Below, piece after piece: positions 17,038 through 24,699 of a DNA stretch of 45,316 bases (within the stretch, counting starts at the first letter, position 1; each line of letters opens with the position of its first letter). The notes beneath the pieces were generated by a model that was not told the DNA's origin, ran no database searches, and was given only the letters and a program-made list of their open reading frames with translations. Made by a program: the position numbers and the translations under genes. Origin of the DNA: Chloroflexota bacterium (lineage in GTDB: Bacteria; Chloroflexota; Anaerolineae; Promineifilales; Promineifilaceae); contig JAGOMA010000043.1 in NCBI GenBank assembly GCA_017993775.1, forward strand, positions 1 to 45,316, in the 5' to 3' direction.

Positions 17038-18283
17038 CCGGTTCGTCCGTGTTCGCTTCAATCGAGGTGGACAACGGCCGTTTCTCCAACACCTCGCGCA
17101 CCACCCGCAAATCACCCTTCGCCTCCTGGATCGCCGCCAACTCTTCAATCACAAACCGGCGGCTCAGGCGAATGCCGTGTCGCGCCAAAATCTCCTTATA
17201 CACCTCATAATCCTTGGCCAGCTCCAGCGTCACCGACTCATACCCGTGTTGGGCGATGATTAACCGCGCCGAAAAGCGCATGATGTTATAAAACTGCATC
17301 TGGTAATCATCCGGGCGCGGTTCAATCAAAATAATGTCTACGTCCGGATGCGACCGGCGCAGTTGTTTGATGTGATAATGCAGCCCGGCGTGCGTAAACG
17401 TGCGAAATACCTGATTGGCCACCGCTTGCAGCCCTTTCTCGCTCAAATGCTGCCGCTGCGGATCATCCCCCTTATCTGGCCCCAGGAAAGGAATAAACGC
17501 TTCCCGACTGTTGTCGTATGGAACCATCGGGTTGATGCACAGCACCAGTTTAGCTCCCTGCTCAATAGCCACATCCAGGCTGGCATTGCCCCGCAGCCCG
17601 CCATCCACATATTCCACGCCATCCACCAAAATCGGTTTATACATCATCGGCAGCGCCGACGAAGCCGCCACCGCCTGCGAAATAGGCGTTTGCGCCTGCT
17701 CATACCGGCTAAAAACCGCCCGTTCGCCATTTTCCAAATTGGTGGCAATCAGAAAAAGGTCTTTTTTCAATTGTGAAAAATCGTTACTTCCGCCCAACGC
17801 CGCCAATAATTGGGCCACATAATCGGCCAGCGCCTGGCTGTCGTAAAAAGCGGAAGGCAGCCCTTCCAACATGAACCACAGCACATCGAACAGCGTCATA
17901 TCTTTGCTGTTGCGCCAATAATGGGACCACGCCCGCACCAGCATTTGCGGCAAGCCCAGGCTGCGCCGCACAATTTCGCCGGTGTTAAAGCGCATAATGT
18001 CGCGCCGCATCACCGGCGCGATGGCGGGGATGGACCCGGCCAGCGCCTGCATCATCGTTTCGGGCCGCACGCCATTTGCCAGCCCGGCCGACACCAACGC
18101 CCCGGCGCTTGTGCCCACGTAAACGTCAAAATCATTCACGCTCAGGTCTACCAACAGATCGTTGACGGCTCGCAGCGCGCCGATTTCATAAACCAGTCCG
18201 GTCAAACCACCGCCGGCCAGGACTACGGCCGTTTTGCTGCGCGTCGCCTGAGTTCGCCTGTTTTCAGAAAGGTTTGTCTTCAT
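16958..18283 (-). CDS. Patatin-like phospholipase (441 aa)
   Basis: Start at ATG 18283, which has a GAGG ribosome site; the in-frame ATG at 18301 has none. The patatin fold signature is complete: oxyanion loop GGGLTG (about 24-29), nucleophile S59 in GTSAG, and catalytic D227 in VDGGLRGN. The Ser-Asp dyad hydrolyses acyl ester bonds of lipids. The C-terminal ~120 residues (from about 320) are a family-specific extension ending in a helical tail. No signal peptide, so cytoplasmic or membrane-peripheral. It converges on the ligase-like gene with an 80-bp 3' overlap. A TATAAT hexamer on the minus strand at 18343-18348 is a possible -10. Confidence 0.88.
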   Translation of the reverse strand: MKTNLSENRRTQATRSKTAVVLAGGGLTGLVYEIGALRAVNDLLVDLSVNDFDVYVGTSAGALVSAGLANGVRPETMMQALAGSIPAIAPVMRRDIMRFNTGEIVRRSLGLPQMLVRAWSHYWRNSKDMTLFDVLWFMLEGLPSAFYDSQALADYVAQLLAALGGSNDFSQLKKDLFLIATNLENGERAVFSRYEQAQTPISQAVAASSALPMMYKPILVDGVEYVDGGLRGNASLDVAIEQGAKLVLCINPMVPYDNSREAFIPFLGPDKGDDPQRQHLSEKGLQAVANQVFRTFTHAGLHYHIKQLRRSHPDVDIILIEPRPDDYQMQFYNIMRFSARLIIAQHGYESVTLELAKDYEVYKEILARHGIRLSRRFVIEELAAIQEAKGDLRVVREVLEKRPLSTSIEANTDEPATKRLDRALDDLGEALAHLGERVGIE

Positions 18284-18513
18284 CACTTGCCTCGTGCCCA
18301 ATGACTGCGCTAGGGTACACCCGCAGTCGCTATCTGACCCTGATTATAGCCCAGAATCCACTCGGAACAGCTCTGGACCAGGTTTTTTAAATTTTTGCTG
18401 CTGCGGCTCCAGGGCCTCCAAACGATTAGAAACAGGTGTTTCGCCTGTTTCCCTGCTCATTTCCTTAGACAAAAGAAATCCGTTTTACCAGACTCTGTGC
18501 CTGGCTGGCTGAG

Positions 18514-18627
18514 TGACTGACAAAACTTATCTAACCGCGGAGAATGCGGAGAGCGCGGAGTTTGTACCAGAGAAAATCTCCGCGCCCTTTGCGCTCTCCG
18601 CGGTAATATTCTGAGATCTGTCAGTCA
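18514..18627. repeat. MITE-like 114-bp imperfect inverted repeat
   Basis: Outer 9-bp perfect terminal inverted repeats TGACTGACA (18514-18522) and TGTCAGTCA (18619-18627). Inner 27-bp arms at 18534-18560 and 18578-18604 match at about 22 of 27 positions and are built from CGCGGAG-like units. The whole could fold into one long hairpin. It has no coding capacity. It could be a non-autonomous mobile element or a long structured spacer; no clear target-site duplication is visible. Confidence 0.5.
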
Positions 18628-18780
18628 ATCAGGCATGGCTGGACATCTTCATGCTGCCTAGGACCCCCATATATGGCCGGCTCAAAATCCTCCCTGGTTC
18701 CCGGTCTGAACCATATCTGGGGTCGGCGGCTCGTATATGGTAATTATTGCCATATATTGACTTCAAAATGCTGTCGCATG

Positions 18781-18824
18781 CTTCGCTCATCCTTCGTACT
18801 TCCTTCGCTCATCCTTCGCTCATC
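18781..18824. repeat. 11-bp tandem repeat, four units
   Basis: Four consecutive 11-bp units of the form CTTCGCTCATC; the second unit has diverged. Non-coding. Such short repeats vary readily in copy number. Confidence 0.6.
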
Positions 18825-19104
18825 CTTCTTAAACCCTTTTTGGCGCAATCTACCACCCCATATATGCCGGTTGTTGCCTACTGTTTTTTCGTTCCAGGTA
18901 ATGCCCGGGCAAGCTTTTGCTAAGCGGAAATCATGGTGACAAAACCGGGACCCTGTGTTATCTTTGAACCAGGGAAAGTAGCTACCCAATCATGCCAACT
19001 AACCGAGTGAATCGTGACGGATAAACGAGACGCCAATTTTATTTACAGGCGTCCTCCGCCATCCGTTAATTAACCAACACATTTAAGACAGCCGGAGGTA
19101 AATA

Positions 19105-19515
19105 ATGGGCGTACCATTTGCAACAGAAGCATGGATTAAAGCACTTCAGGAAGAGTTGAACAAAAGCGCAGGTTATGCGGAAGCTGCCAAAGCCTGGGAG
19201 GGCGATTTCTATTTTGTCGTCACCGCAGGTGATGGCATCCCCCAAGATGTATATATGTACATGGACCTGTGGCACGGTGAATGTCGTGACGCCATGGAAA
19301 TTTCCGACGCTGCCTCGAAAGACCCCGCATTTGTCATGAGCGCTCCGGTCGATGTCTGGCGTAAAGTGGTGGAGAAGAAAATCGATCCCATCAAAGGGTT
19401 AATGACCCGCCAGCTCAAACTCAAGGGCAACATGATGAAAATTATGAAAGCCCCGAAAGCGGCCATCGAACTTGTCGAATGCACCACCCGCATCGATACT
19501 GAATGGCCCGCCTGA
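19105..19515 (+). CDS. SCP2 sterol-binding-domain lipid-carrier protein (136 aa)
   Basis: A strong CGGAGG ribosome site precedes the ATG. The SCP2 layout is clear: amphipathic N-terminal helix (WIKALQEELNKSAGYAEAAK), strands WEGDFYFVVTAGDG and VYMYMDLWHGEC, then VWRKVVEKKIDPIKGLMTRQ and LKLKGNMMKIMKAPKAAIEL. The DPIKGLMTxQLKLKGN block matches the canonical 'DPxxALMxGKLKxxGD' of the family. A single soluble domain for binding acyl or other hydrophobic molecules. It is followed after 40 bp by an iron alcohol dehydrogenase on the same strand, so the two may be co-transcribed and act on a hydrophobic alcohol or aldehyde; this link is inferred. Confidence 0.88.
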   Translation: MGVPFATEAWIKALQEELNKSAGYAEAAKAWEGDFYFVVTAGDGIPQDVYMYMDLWHGECRDAMEISDAASKDPAFVMSAPVDVWRKVVEKKIDPIKGLMTRQLKLKGNMMKIMKAPKAAIELVECTTRIDTEWPA

Positions 19516-19555
19516 CCGCGAACCATTCGACCATTCCACACCCAATCATCTGACT

Positions 19556-20725
19556 ATGTGGTTCTTCCGCTGTCCTCAAATTTGTTTTGGTGATGATGCC
19601 CTGAGCCAATTAGCGCTCATTCAGGGCAAACGTGCCTTTATCGTGACGGATCCGGTTATCGAGCAGTTGGGTTTTGTAACGGCCGTGCAAACCCAACTCC
19701 AAGCCGCCGGTCTACACAGCCAGGTCTTCGCCGAAGTCGAACCCGACCCCTCGCTGCAAACTGTTCGGCGCGGCGCTGCCCAAATGTTGGCCTACCAGCC
19801 AGACTGGATCATCGGCCTGGGCGGCGGCTCCAGCATGGACGCCGCCAAAGCCATGTGGATTCATTACGAACGACCCGACATCGAACCCGAAGCCATCAGC
19901 CCCTTCGAAGAACTGGGTCTTCGCCAGAAAGCACGGCTGATCTGCATCCCCACCACCGCCGGAACCGGCTCCGAAGCCGGCTACGCCATCATCCTTACCG
20001 ATACGGAAAACGCCCGCAAACTGACCCTCGGCTCACCGGAAGCCACGCCGGATATGGCTATTGTCGATCCTTATTTCACGGCGCAGCTTCCCCGCCAGGT
20101 CACCGCCGACACCGGCATCGACGTGCTGACCCACGCCATCGAAGCCTACATTTGCAGTTGGGCCAACGACTTTACCGACGGGCTTTGTTTGCAGGCTGTG
20201 CGCCTGGTTTTTGCCCATTTGCCCCGCGCTGTAGCCAACGGCCACGGCGACAACGAAGCCCGCGAGAAAATGGCCAATGCCGCCACCATCGCCGGAATGG
20301 TCTTGGGCAACAGTTCGGTTGCCTTAGCCCATGCCTTGGGGCACACGGCCGGCGCGTTGTTTCATGAAGTGCCGCACGGCCGTATCACCGCCATTTTCCT
20401 GCCCTACACCCTGCAATTTGTGGCCAACGGCGGCGCCGGCCGCTTCCGCGACATTGCCAACGTGCTGCACCTGCCCGCCGCCGATGAACAAGAAGCCGTA
20501 GACAGTGTGGTAACGGCCGTGTTCCAACTCCTGGACCAGATCGGCCTGCCCGGCAGCCTGAAAGCCGCCGGTATTTCCGAAGACCAATTCCTAGAGCTGC
20601 TGCCCCGAATGGTGGAACACGTCGAAATCGACGCCAACGTCCTCATGTCGCCGCGCATCCCCACCGCCACCGAAGTGGAAAAGCTTCTGCGCTATGCCTA
20701 CGACGGCCGTGCGGTTGATTTTTAA
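19556..20725 (+). CDS. Iron-containing alcohol dehydrogenase (389 aa)
   Basis: The ATG at 19556 gives the usual family length and opening (MWFFRCPQICFGDDALSQL); an in-frame ATG at 19472 would overlap the SCP2 gene. Family motifs: GGGSSMDAAK (89-98, NAD(P)-phosphate region), TTAGTGSEAG, DxxVxxP-type TPDMAIVDPYF, DTGIDVLTHAIEAY, and the metal-binding block ALAHALGHTAGALFHEVPHG with its conserved His residues. It interconverts alcohols and aldehydes with NAD(P)H and Fe2+; the substrate is unknown. Four ACGGCCGT motifs lie in the gene. A strong intrinsic terminator follows 5 bp after the stop. Confidence 0.93.
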   Translation: MWFFRCPQICFGDDALSQLALIQGKRAFIVTDPVIEQLGFVTAVQTQLQAAGLHSQVFAEVEPDPSLQTVRRGAAQMLAYQPDWIIGLGGGSSMDAAKAMWIHYERPDIEPEAISPFEELGLRQKARLICIPTTAGTGSEAGYAIILTDTENARKLTLGSPEATPDMAIVDPYFTAQLPRQVTADTGIDVLTHAIEAYICSWANDFTDGLCLQAVRLVFAHLPRAVANGHGDNEAREKMANAATIAGMVLGNSSVALAHALGHTAGALFHEVPHGRITAIFLPYTLQFVANGGAGRFRDIANVLHLPAADEQEAVDSVVTAVFQLLDQIGLPGSLKAAGISEDQFLELLPRMVEHVEIDANVLMSPRIPTATEVEKLLRYAYDGRAVDF

Positions 20726-20730
20726 CCCTA

Positions 20731-20766
20731 GATTGGACCAATCTCCCAGATTGGTCCAATCTTTTT
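20731..20766 (+). terminator. Rho-independent terminator built from the AGATTGGTCCAATC repeat
   Basis: A perfect 14-bp stem (GATTGGACCAATCT, 20731-20744; complement 20748-20761), a CCC loop and a T5 run (20762-20766), just after the alcohol dehydrogenase stop. It also stands between convergent genes and may serve kamA in reverse. The stem sequence recurs at 28994-29008 and, degenerate, at 39735-39763. Confidence 0.85.
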
Positions 20767-20777
20767 GCTCCTACTTG

Positions 20778-22172
20778 TTAGCCTGCCTCTTCTCCTTCCC
20801 CTAGCTGCGGCTGCGACTCAATCGACCCAATGCCCAACGGCTGCCATTTTTGCTTGATCTCGCCGCTGCGCAGTCGATGCTCCGCCCCGCCGCGCGCCCG
20901 CGTCTCCCCGAATCCTTCCGGCTCGATAAACATGCGCTGCCCTTCCAGCAGCCCCAAAATGCCTTCCTGGCCCGGTTCCGGGCGCGGCGCAATCAACGCT
21001 TCTTGAGCTTTGATGGCATCCGGGTCGTAATCGATCGGCTCGGTGTAAGTGGTGATGAAGCCCTCGAAATTGCGCAGCACGACTTTGCCCGGCGCTTGCG
21101 CCAGCACGTAGTTGGGCGTTACCGGGATTTTGCCGCCGCCGCCCGGCGCATCCACTACGTAGGTGGGCACAGCATAGCCGGAGGTGTGCCCACGCAGCCC
21201 TTCCATGATCTCGATGCCTTTGGCGACGGTGGTGCGCAGGTGGCCCGAACCGGCCACAAGATCGCACTGGTAGAGGTAATACGGCCGTACCCGAATCTTC
21301 ACCAAATCGTGCACCAGCTTGCGCTGGATGTGCACCGAATCGTTGATCCCGGCCAGCAGCACGCTCTGGTTGCCCAGCGGCACGCCCGCCCGGCTCAACC
21401 GATCCGTCGCCGCCGCCAGTTCCGGCGTAATTTCCTTGGGATGGTTCACGTGGATGTTGATCCACAGCGGGTGATACTTCTGGATCATGTCGCAAAATTC
21501 TTCTGTCACGCGCATGGGCAAAAAGACCGGCACCCGCGACCCGATGCGGATAATTTCCAGGTGCGGAATGGCCCGCAGGCGGCCCAGGATCATGTCCAGC
21601 AGTTTGGGAGCCAGCACCATCGGGTCGCCGCCAGACAGGAGCACATCGCGGATTTGCGGCGTGCGCTCAATGTAGTCGATTTGCGCGTCAAATTCGGCGC
21701 GGCTAAACGTCTGCGTCGGGTCGCCGACGATGCGGCTGCGCGTGCAGTAGCGGCAGTAGCTGGCGCACTGGGTGGTAATGAGCATCAGCACCCGGTCTGG
21801 GTAGCGGTGAACCAGGCCGGGAACCGGCGAATGTTTATCTTCGGCCAGCGAATCTTCCATCATCGATTCAAAGGGGACCATTTCTCGCGCCGTGGGGATG
21901 ATTTGTTTGCGTACAGGGCAGTTGGGGTCGTCTGGATCAATCAGGCTGGCGAAATAAGGCGTAATGTCTACGCGGAACAGACCTTTGGCGCTTAGCGCCT
22001 GCCGTTCGGAGTCGGTCAGGTTGATGACTTTTTCTAGTTCGCTGACGGAATTGAGGCGGTGGCTCATTTGCCAGCGCCAGTCCATCCATTGCTCGTCGGG
22101 CACGTCTTGCCAATAGGGCGCGCGGGTGTAGACAGTTTCGGTGATGGGGGTTGCTGTTTGGGGTTTACTCAT
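20778..22172 (-). CDS. kamA: Lysine 2,3-aminomutase (radical SAM, 464 aa)
   Basis: The radical-SAM cluster motif C136-x3-C140-x2-C143 (TTQCASYCRYCTRSRIVG) is followed by LLSGGDP, and the PLP-binding lysine K348 lies in DAPGGGGKIPVTPNY. The two acidic residues that hold the lysine side chain in characterised KamA (in YQCDL and VVDAPGG) are present here as D304 and D341, which favours lysine over glutamate as substrate. The enzyme makes beta-lysine, for osmolyte synthesis or lysine catabolism. No AblB-type beta-lysine acetyltransferase or lysine-fermentation gene is nearby. An AGGAGTG ribosome site precedes ATG 22172. Converges with the dehydrogenase gene across a shared terminator. Confidence 0.9.
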   Translation of the reverse strand: MSKPQTATPITETVYTRAPYWQDVPDEQWMDWRWQMSHRLNSVSELEKVINLTDSERQALSAKGLFRVDITPYFASLIDPDDPNCPVRKQIIPTAREMVPFESMMEDSLAEDKHSPVPGLVHRYPDRVLMLITTQCASYCRYCTRSRIVGDPTQTFSRAEFDAQIDYIERTPQIRDVLLSGGDPMVLAPKLLDMILGRLRAIPHLEIIRIGSRVPVFLPMRVTEEFCDMIQKYHPLWINIHVNHPKEITPELAAATDRLSRAGVPLGNQSVLLAGINDSVHIQRKLVHDLVKIRVRPYYLYQCDLVAGSGHLRTTVAKGIEIMEGLRGHTSGYAVPTYVVDAPGGGGKIPVTPNYVLAQAPGKVVLRNFEGFITTYTEPIDYDPDAIKAQEALIAPRPEPGQEGILGLLEGQRMFIEPEGFGETRARGGAEHRLRSGEIKQKWQPLGIGSIESQPQLGEGEEAG

Positions 22173-22594
22173 GGGAACACTCCTTTTAGGTCGTATGGTG
22201 GGTGTGGGAAGAAATCAGATTTCGTGCAGTTTGATGCGTGTGGGATTTTACGGGTAACTTGGCCTTTAGACAACGCTGGAAAGGAAAGGTTAACATACAA
22301 GTAATATCAGTTGTCTGGCGGTTTGGAAATTTGTCTGGGGGGCAATTTGTTCGGTTTGTTGGCGGAGGTAGGTGAGGGTGAGGGCAGGGGAACGGCCGTG
22401 GGGATTGCGGCGCGAACCAGATTCAGGGTGTATTTGCCGGTGTTGGAACAGCCATAACCATGACCGGCGCCGAGGTAGTTAAATTGGTGGTTTGGTTCTT
22501 CAGGCGGAAACCCAAGGGGGTTTGTTGAATCAGGATTGTGTTCCTGAGGTTGAACAACTCTTTGGGTTTTGGGTGTGTGTGCGGCGGTTTCGCA
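22173..22594. other. 422-bp gene-poor region between kamA and the aldo/keto reductase
   Basis: Contains the kamA ribosome site and presumably its promoter near 22180-22300 (AT-rich, no clear -35/-10 pair), a G-rich stretch with one ACGGCCGT (22392), and a 95-codon open frame (22307-22594, minus) that continues in frame after the reductase stop. I recognise no family in it. Confidence 0.5.
22307..22594 (-). other. Open frame in frame with and directly after the aldo/keto reductase stop codon
   Basis: After the reductase TGA (22595-22597) the same frame stays open for 95 codons to a TGA at 22307. It reads ...FPPEEPNHQFNYLGAGHGYG, then CSNTGKYTLNLVRAAIPTAV, then a Pro/Ser-rich tail. It has no ATG or GTG start codon and no ribosome site. 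It could be chance, the relic of a longer protein, or read-through product. The reductase is already of normal length, so read-through is not required. Confidence 0.25.
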
Positions 22595-23581
22595 TCAATT
22601 CCAGGCCAGCTGGCTGCGTGTGCGCCAGTATTGGGCGGGTGGTTCGACGAGTGATTGCAGGCGCACGGCCGTTTCTACATCCCAGTCTACCGTTATCGCC
22701 TGTATATTGGCCTGGAGTTGGTCCACGGCGGCCGCGCCGCTGAGCGTGACGCCGACCCAGGGCTGCGCCAGGACGCCGGCCAGCGCCAGGGCATCCATCG
22801 TGGCGCCTTTTTCGGCGGCAAGCTGGCGCAGGAGCTGCATTTTGGGTTCCTGGCTGCGGGGGGTCAGACGGCCGTTGGCCAGCGCCTCCTTCACAATCAC
22901 CCCCAACCCGGCTTCGTGGGCTGTTTGCAGGGCCGCGCCCGCCGAGGGTTCCAGTAAGTTCCAGGTGGCCTGTACTGCGTCGAAAAGTAGACGGCCGTCG
23001 GCCAGCTGAATGTCCAGGGCGCGGTACAGGGTGTCGGCCTGCCGGTCGCCGCTGAGCGATAGACCGATTTTCAGTCCGTCTGCCTTCAGCCGCGCCAATT
23101 CCGCCAGGACGCCTTCATTTTCCAACACGCCGCTGTCTAATGTGGCTGAATGAATCTGATACAGGTCGAGACAATCGCCCAACAAGGCGCGGCTTTCGCC
23201 GATTTGGCGCTGTAAAACCGGCAGCGAATGTTCTTTGACTTCGTGTTTTTCGGCTTCGACCTGCCAGTTGGCGGTGTAGGTGTAGCCCCATTTCGAGCCG
23301 ATTGTTACCTGGTCGGGGGTGAGTTGGCGGGATTGCAGCCAGGAACCGAGGAACGCTTCGGCACGGCCGTACGAACGGGCGGCGTCAAAATAACGCACAC
23401 CGGCGGCCCAGGCAGCGTCCAGTACGGCGTGCGCGTGGATTTCCATCGCGGCCACATCGCGGCCGGCGTTCAGGTCTTGGGCGTGGCCCAAATTAATGTA
23501 GCCAGGACGGCCTAAAGCGGCCAATCCCAGGCCGATGGGGGATACGCGGAGGCCAGTTTGGCCTAAATTGTGGAGTTTCAT
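22595..23581 (-). CDS. Aldo/keto reductase (328 aa)
   Basis: The aldo/keto reductase tetrad is intact: D66 and Y71 (YFDAARSYGRAE), K97 (IGSKWGY) and H144 (DLYQIHS). The start MKLHNLGQTGLRVSPIGLGL is typical of the family. It is a TIM barrel without signal peptide, reducing carbonyls with NADPH; it resembles the short-loop, L-galactose/D-threo-aldose dehydrogenase-like branch rather than the aldose reductases. Substrate unknown. Divergent from the small secreted protein at 23689, with 107 bp between them for promoters. Five ACGGCCGT motifs lie in or at the ends of the gene. Confidence 0.9.
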   Translation of the reverse strand: MKLHNLGQTGLRVSPIGLGLAALGRPGYINLGHAQDLNAGRDVAAMEIHAHAVLDAAWAAGVRYFDAARSYGRAEAFLGSWLQSRQLTPDQVTIGSKWGYTYTANWQVEAEKHEVKEHSLPVLQRQIGESRALLGDCLDLYQIHSATLDSGVLENEGVLAELARLKADGLKIGLSLSGDRQADTLYRALDIQLADGRLLFDAVQATWNLLEPSAGAALQTAHEAGLGVIVKEALANGRLTPRSQEPKMQLLRQLAAEKGATMDALALAGVLAQPWVGVTLSGAAAVDQLQANIQAITVDWDVETAVRLQSLVEPPAQYWRTRSQLAWN

Positions 23582-23688
23582 GGATATGCCCTTTGTGTAC
23601 TATTACGGCCGTTTCGCCAAAAATCTATGTTAAGATGGTTTCAGGATGCTCTGTTTTTATTGGTAACTTGTCAATCACAGGAGTAACC

Positions 23689-24018
23689 ATGTACCGGATT
23701 AGACACTCTATAGAATATCTTTTTATCGTTGTTTGTGTGCTTGGATTGTTGTTTACAGGGTATATTGTAGCAAGCAGTCAGGCTTCTGTCCTGACGACGG
23801 AAATGCCGCAGTGCAGTTTGTGGGCTTATCCGGGGTATCCGGGCCAATCGTTGGTTCTCAGTTATCCAGGCCAAGATTTATGCACCTTCTTACCGCGCGT
23901 GGACCGTATTCCGGACGTGTCCGGGGAGCCAACCGCCACGCCCACCCAAACACCCACCGCTACGCCATCACCCACGCCCACGGCCACACCGACCGTGACC
24001 CCGAATCCGTATCCTTGA
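23689..24018 (+). CDS. Small membrane-anchored or secreted protein with Thr-Pro tail (109 aa)
   Basis: ACAGGAG at 23676-23682 supports the ATG at 23689. A single N-terminal hydrophobic segment (about 11-31, LFIVVCVLGLLFTGYIVASS) could be a signal peptide or anchor. The middle (about 40-75) has two Cys and PGYPGQSL/YPGQDL repeats. The last ~30 residues are a (T/P/A)-rich repeat (PTATPTQTPTATPSPTPTAT), typical of flexible, possibly glycosylated wall linkers in these bacteria. No known domain. Probably displayed outside the membrane. Followed by a hairpin of the AGACCCCAAGGGTTT family. Confidence 0.7.
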   Translation: MYRIRHSIEYLFIVVCVLGLLFTGYIVASSQASVLTTEMPQCSLWAYPGYPGQSLVLSYPGQDLCTFLPRVDRIPDVSGEPTATPTQTPTATPSPTPTATPTVTPNPYP

Positions 24019-24040
24019 TATGGGTCGGGCGACGGACGAT

Positions 24041-24104
24041 ATAGACCCCAAGGGTTTGGTGCCCAGCTAATCCAAATTCTCGGGAAAAAACCCTTGGGGT
24101 CTAT
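24041..24104. repeat. Inverted-repeat family AGACCCCAAGGGTTT, copy 1
   Basis: Perfect 17-bp arms (24041-24057 and 24088-24104) around a 30-bp centre. The centre holds TAATCCAAATTCTC, which is the reverse complement of GAGAATTTGGATTA in copy 3 (43460-43519), so arms and centre are both conserved and copy 1 is inverted relative to copy 3. It sits just after the small secreted-protein gene and may also act as a terminator. Confidence 0.75.
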
Positions 24105-24201
24105 CTGAAAACAGGGAGACGGCCGTTTTCCCCTCATGTTTCGGTTGCGTCATTGTCCGCTTTTGTTACACTGCCTTTGCAAAAAACAGAAGGAAAGGGT
24201 T

Positions 24202-24675
24202 ATGACGTTAGACAGTTCAGCCTTGTCAGAGTTTGTTGTGGAGCAGGGTATTCAGGCCGAAATTTTGCACCTGACGGCCGATACGCCCACGGTGGCCGCC
24301 GCCGCTGCCGTGATGGGCGTGGCGCCTGATCAGATCATCAAATCGGTGTTGTTTTTGGCCGACGGCGCGCCGGTGCTGGTGGTGAACAATGGTCTGGCGC
24401 GGATTGCCTGGAAGCGGCTGGCCGATTATCTGGGTGTGCCGCGCCGCCGCCTGAAAACGGCCGTCGCCGACCAGGTGTTGGCGATTACCGGCTATCCGGT
24501 GGGTGCGGTGCCGCCCTTTGGCCATCTAACTCCCTTGCGCACGGTGGTGGATACGGCCGTGTACGATCAATCTATTGTCTACGGCGGCGGCGGCGAAATC
24601 CACGCCCTTATGCGCCTGACAACCGCCGAACTGCGGCGCGTTGTCGGCCACGAAGCCGCCGACCTGAGCGAATAA
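24202..24675 (+). CDS. YbaK/ProX-type aminoacyl-tRNA deacylase (157 aa)
   Basis: ATG 24202 follows AAGGAAAGGG. The single domain shows family landmarks: TPTVAAAAAVMGVAPDQIIKSVLFLAD with the conserved K47, LVVNNGLARI, LGVPRRRLKTAVADQVLAITGYPVGAVPPFG (the GxxxGxVPPxG loop) and a C-terminal GGGGEIHALMRLTTAEL. Such enzymes remove mis-attached amino acids from tRNA, for example Cys or Ala on tRNA-Pro; the exact specificity cannot be read from the sequence. Followed 24 bp later by the MFS transporter on the same strand. Confidence 0.88.
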   Translation: MTLDSSALSEFVVEQGIQAEILHLTADTPTVAAAAAVMGVAPDQIIKSVLFLADGAPVLVVNNGLARIAWKRLADYLGVPRRRLKTAVADQVLAITGYPVGAVPPFGHLTPLRTVVDTAVYDQSIVYGGGGEIHALMRLTTAELRRVVGHEAADLSE

Positions 24676-24699
24676 CCCATCACCCCCACACCTGAACCC

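Larger units (their letters stand above)
18302..19104. other. 803-bp gene-free region with repeats
   Basis: I find no convincing gene here; open frames such as those at 18673-18939 lack family sense and ribosome sites. It holds a possible patatin -10 (18343-18348), a MITE-like inverted repeat (18514-18627), copies of an ATATATG(G)CCGG motif near 18670 and 18860, an imperfect palindrome at 18734-18756, an 11-bp tandem repeat (18781-18824), and a small hairpin (GACGCC 19029-19034 with GGCGTC 19048-19053) before the SCP2 gene. It looks like a repeat-collecting spacer, possibly with the worn remains of a mobile element. Confidence 0.6.

Noticed and set aside
18673..18939. Small plus-strand open frame in the gene-free region
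   Set aside because: No ribosome site; it translates repeats such as SSFVLPSLILRSSF and lies over tandem repeat and palindromes.
20850..21995. Long plus-strand open frame (381 codons) opposite kamA
   Set aside because: Arg/His-rich shadow of a gene with intact radical-SAM motifs on the other strand.
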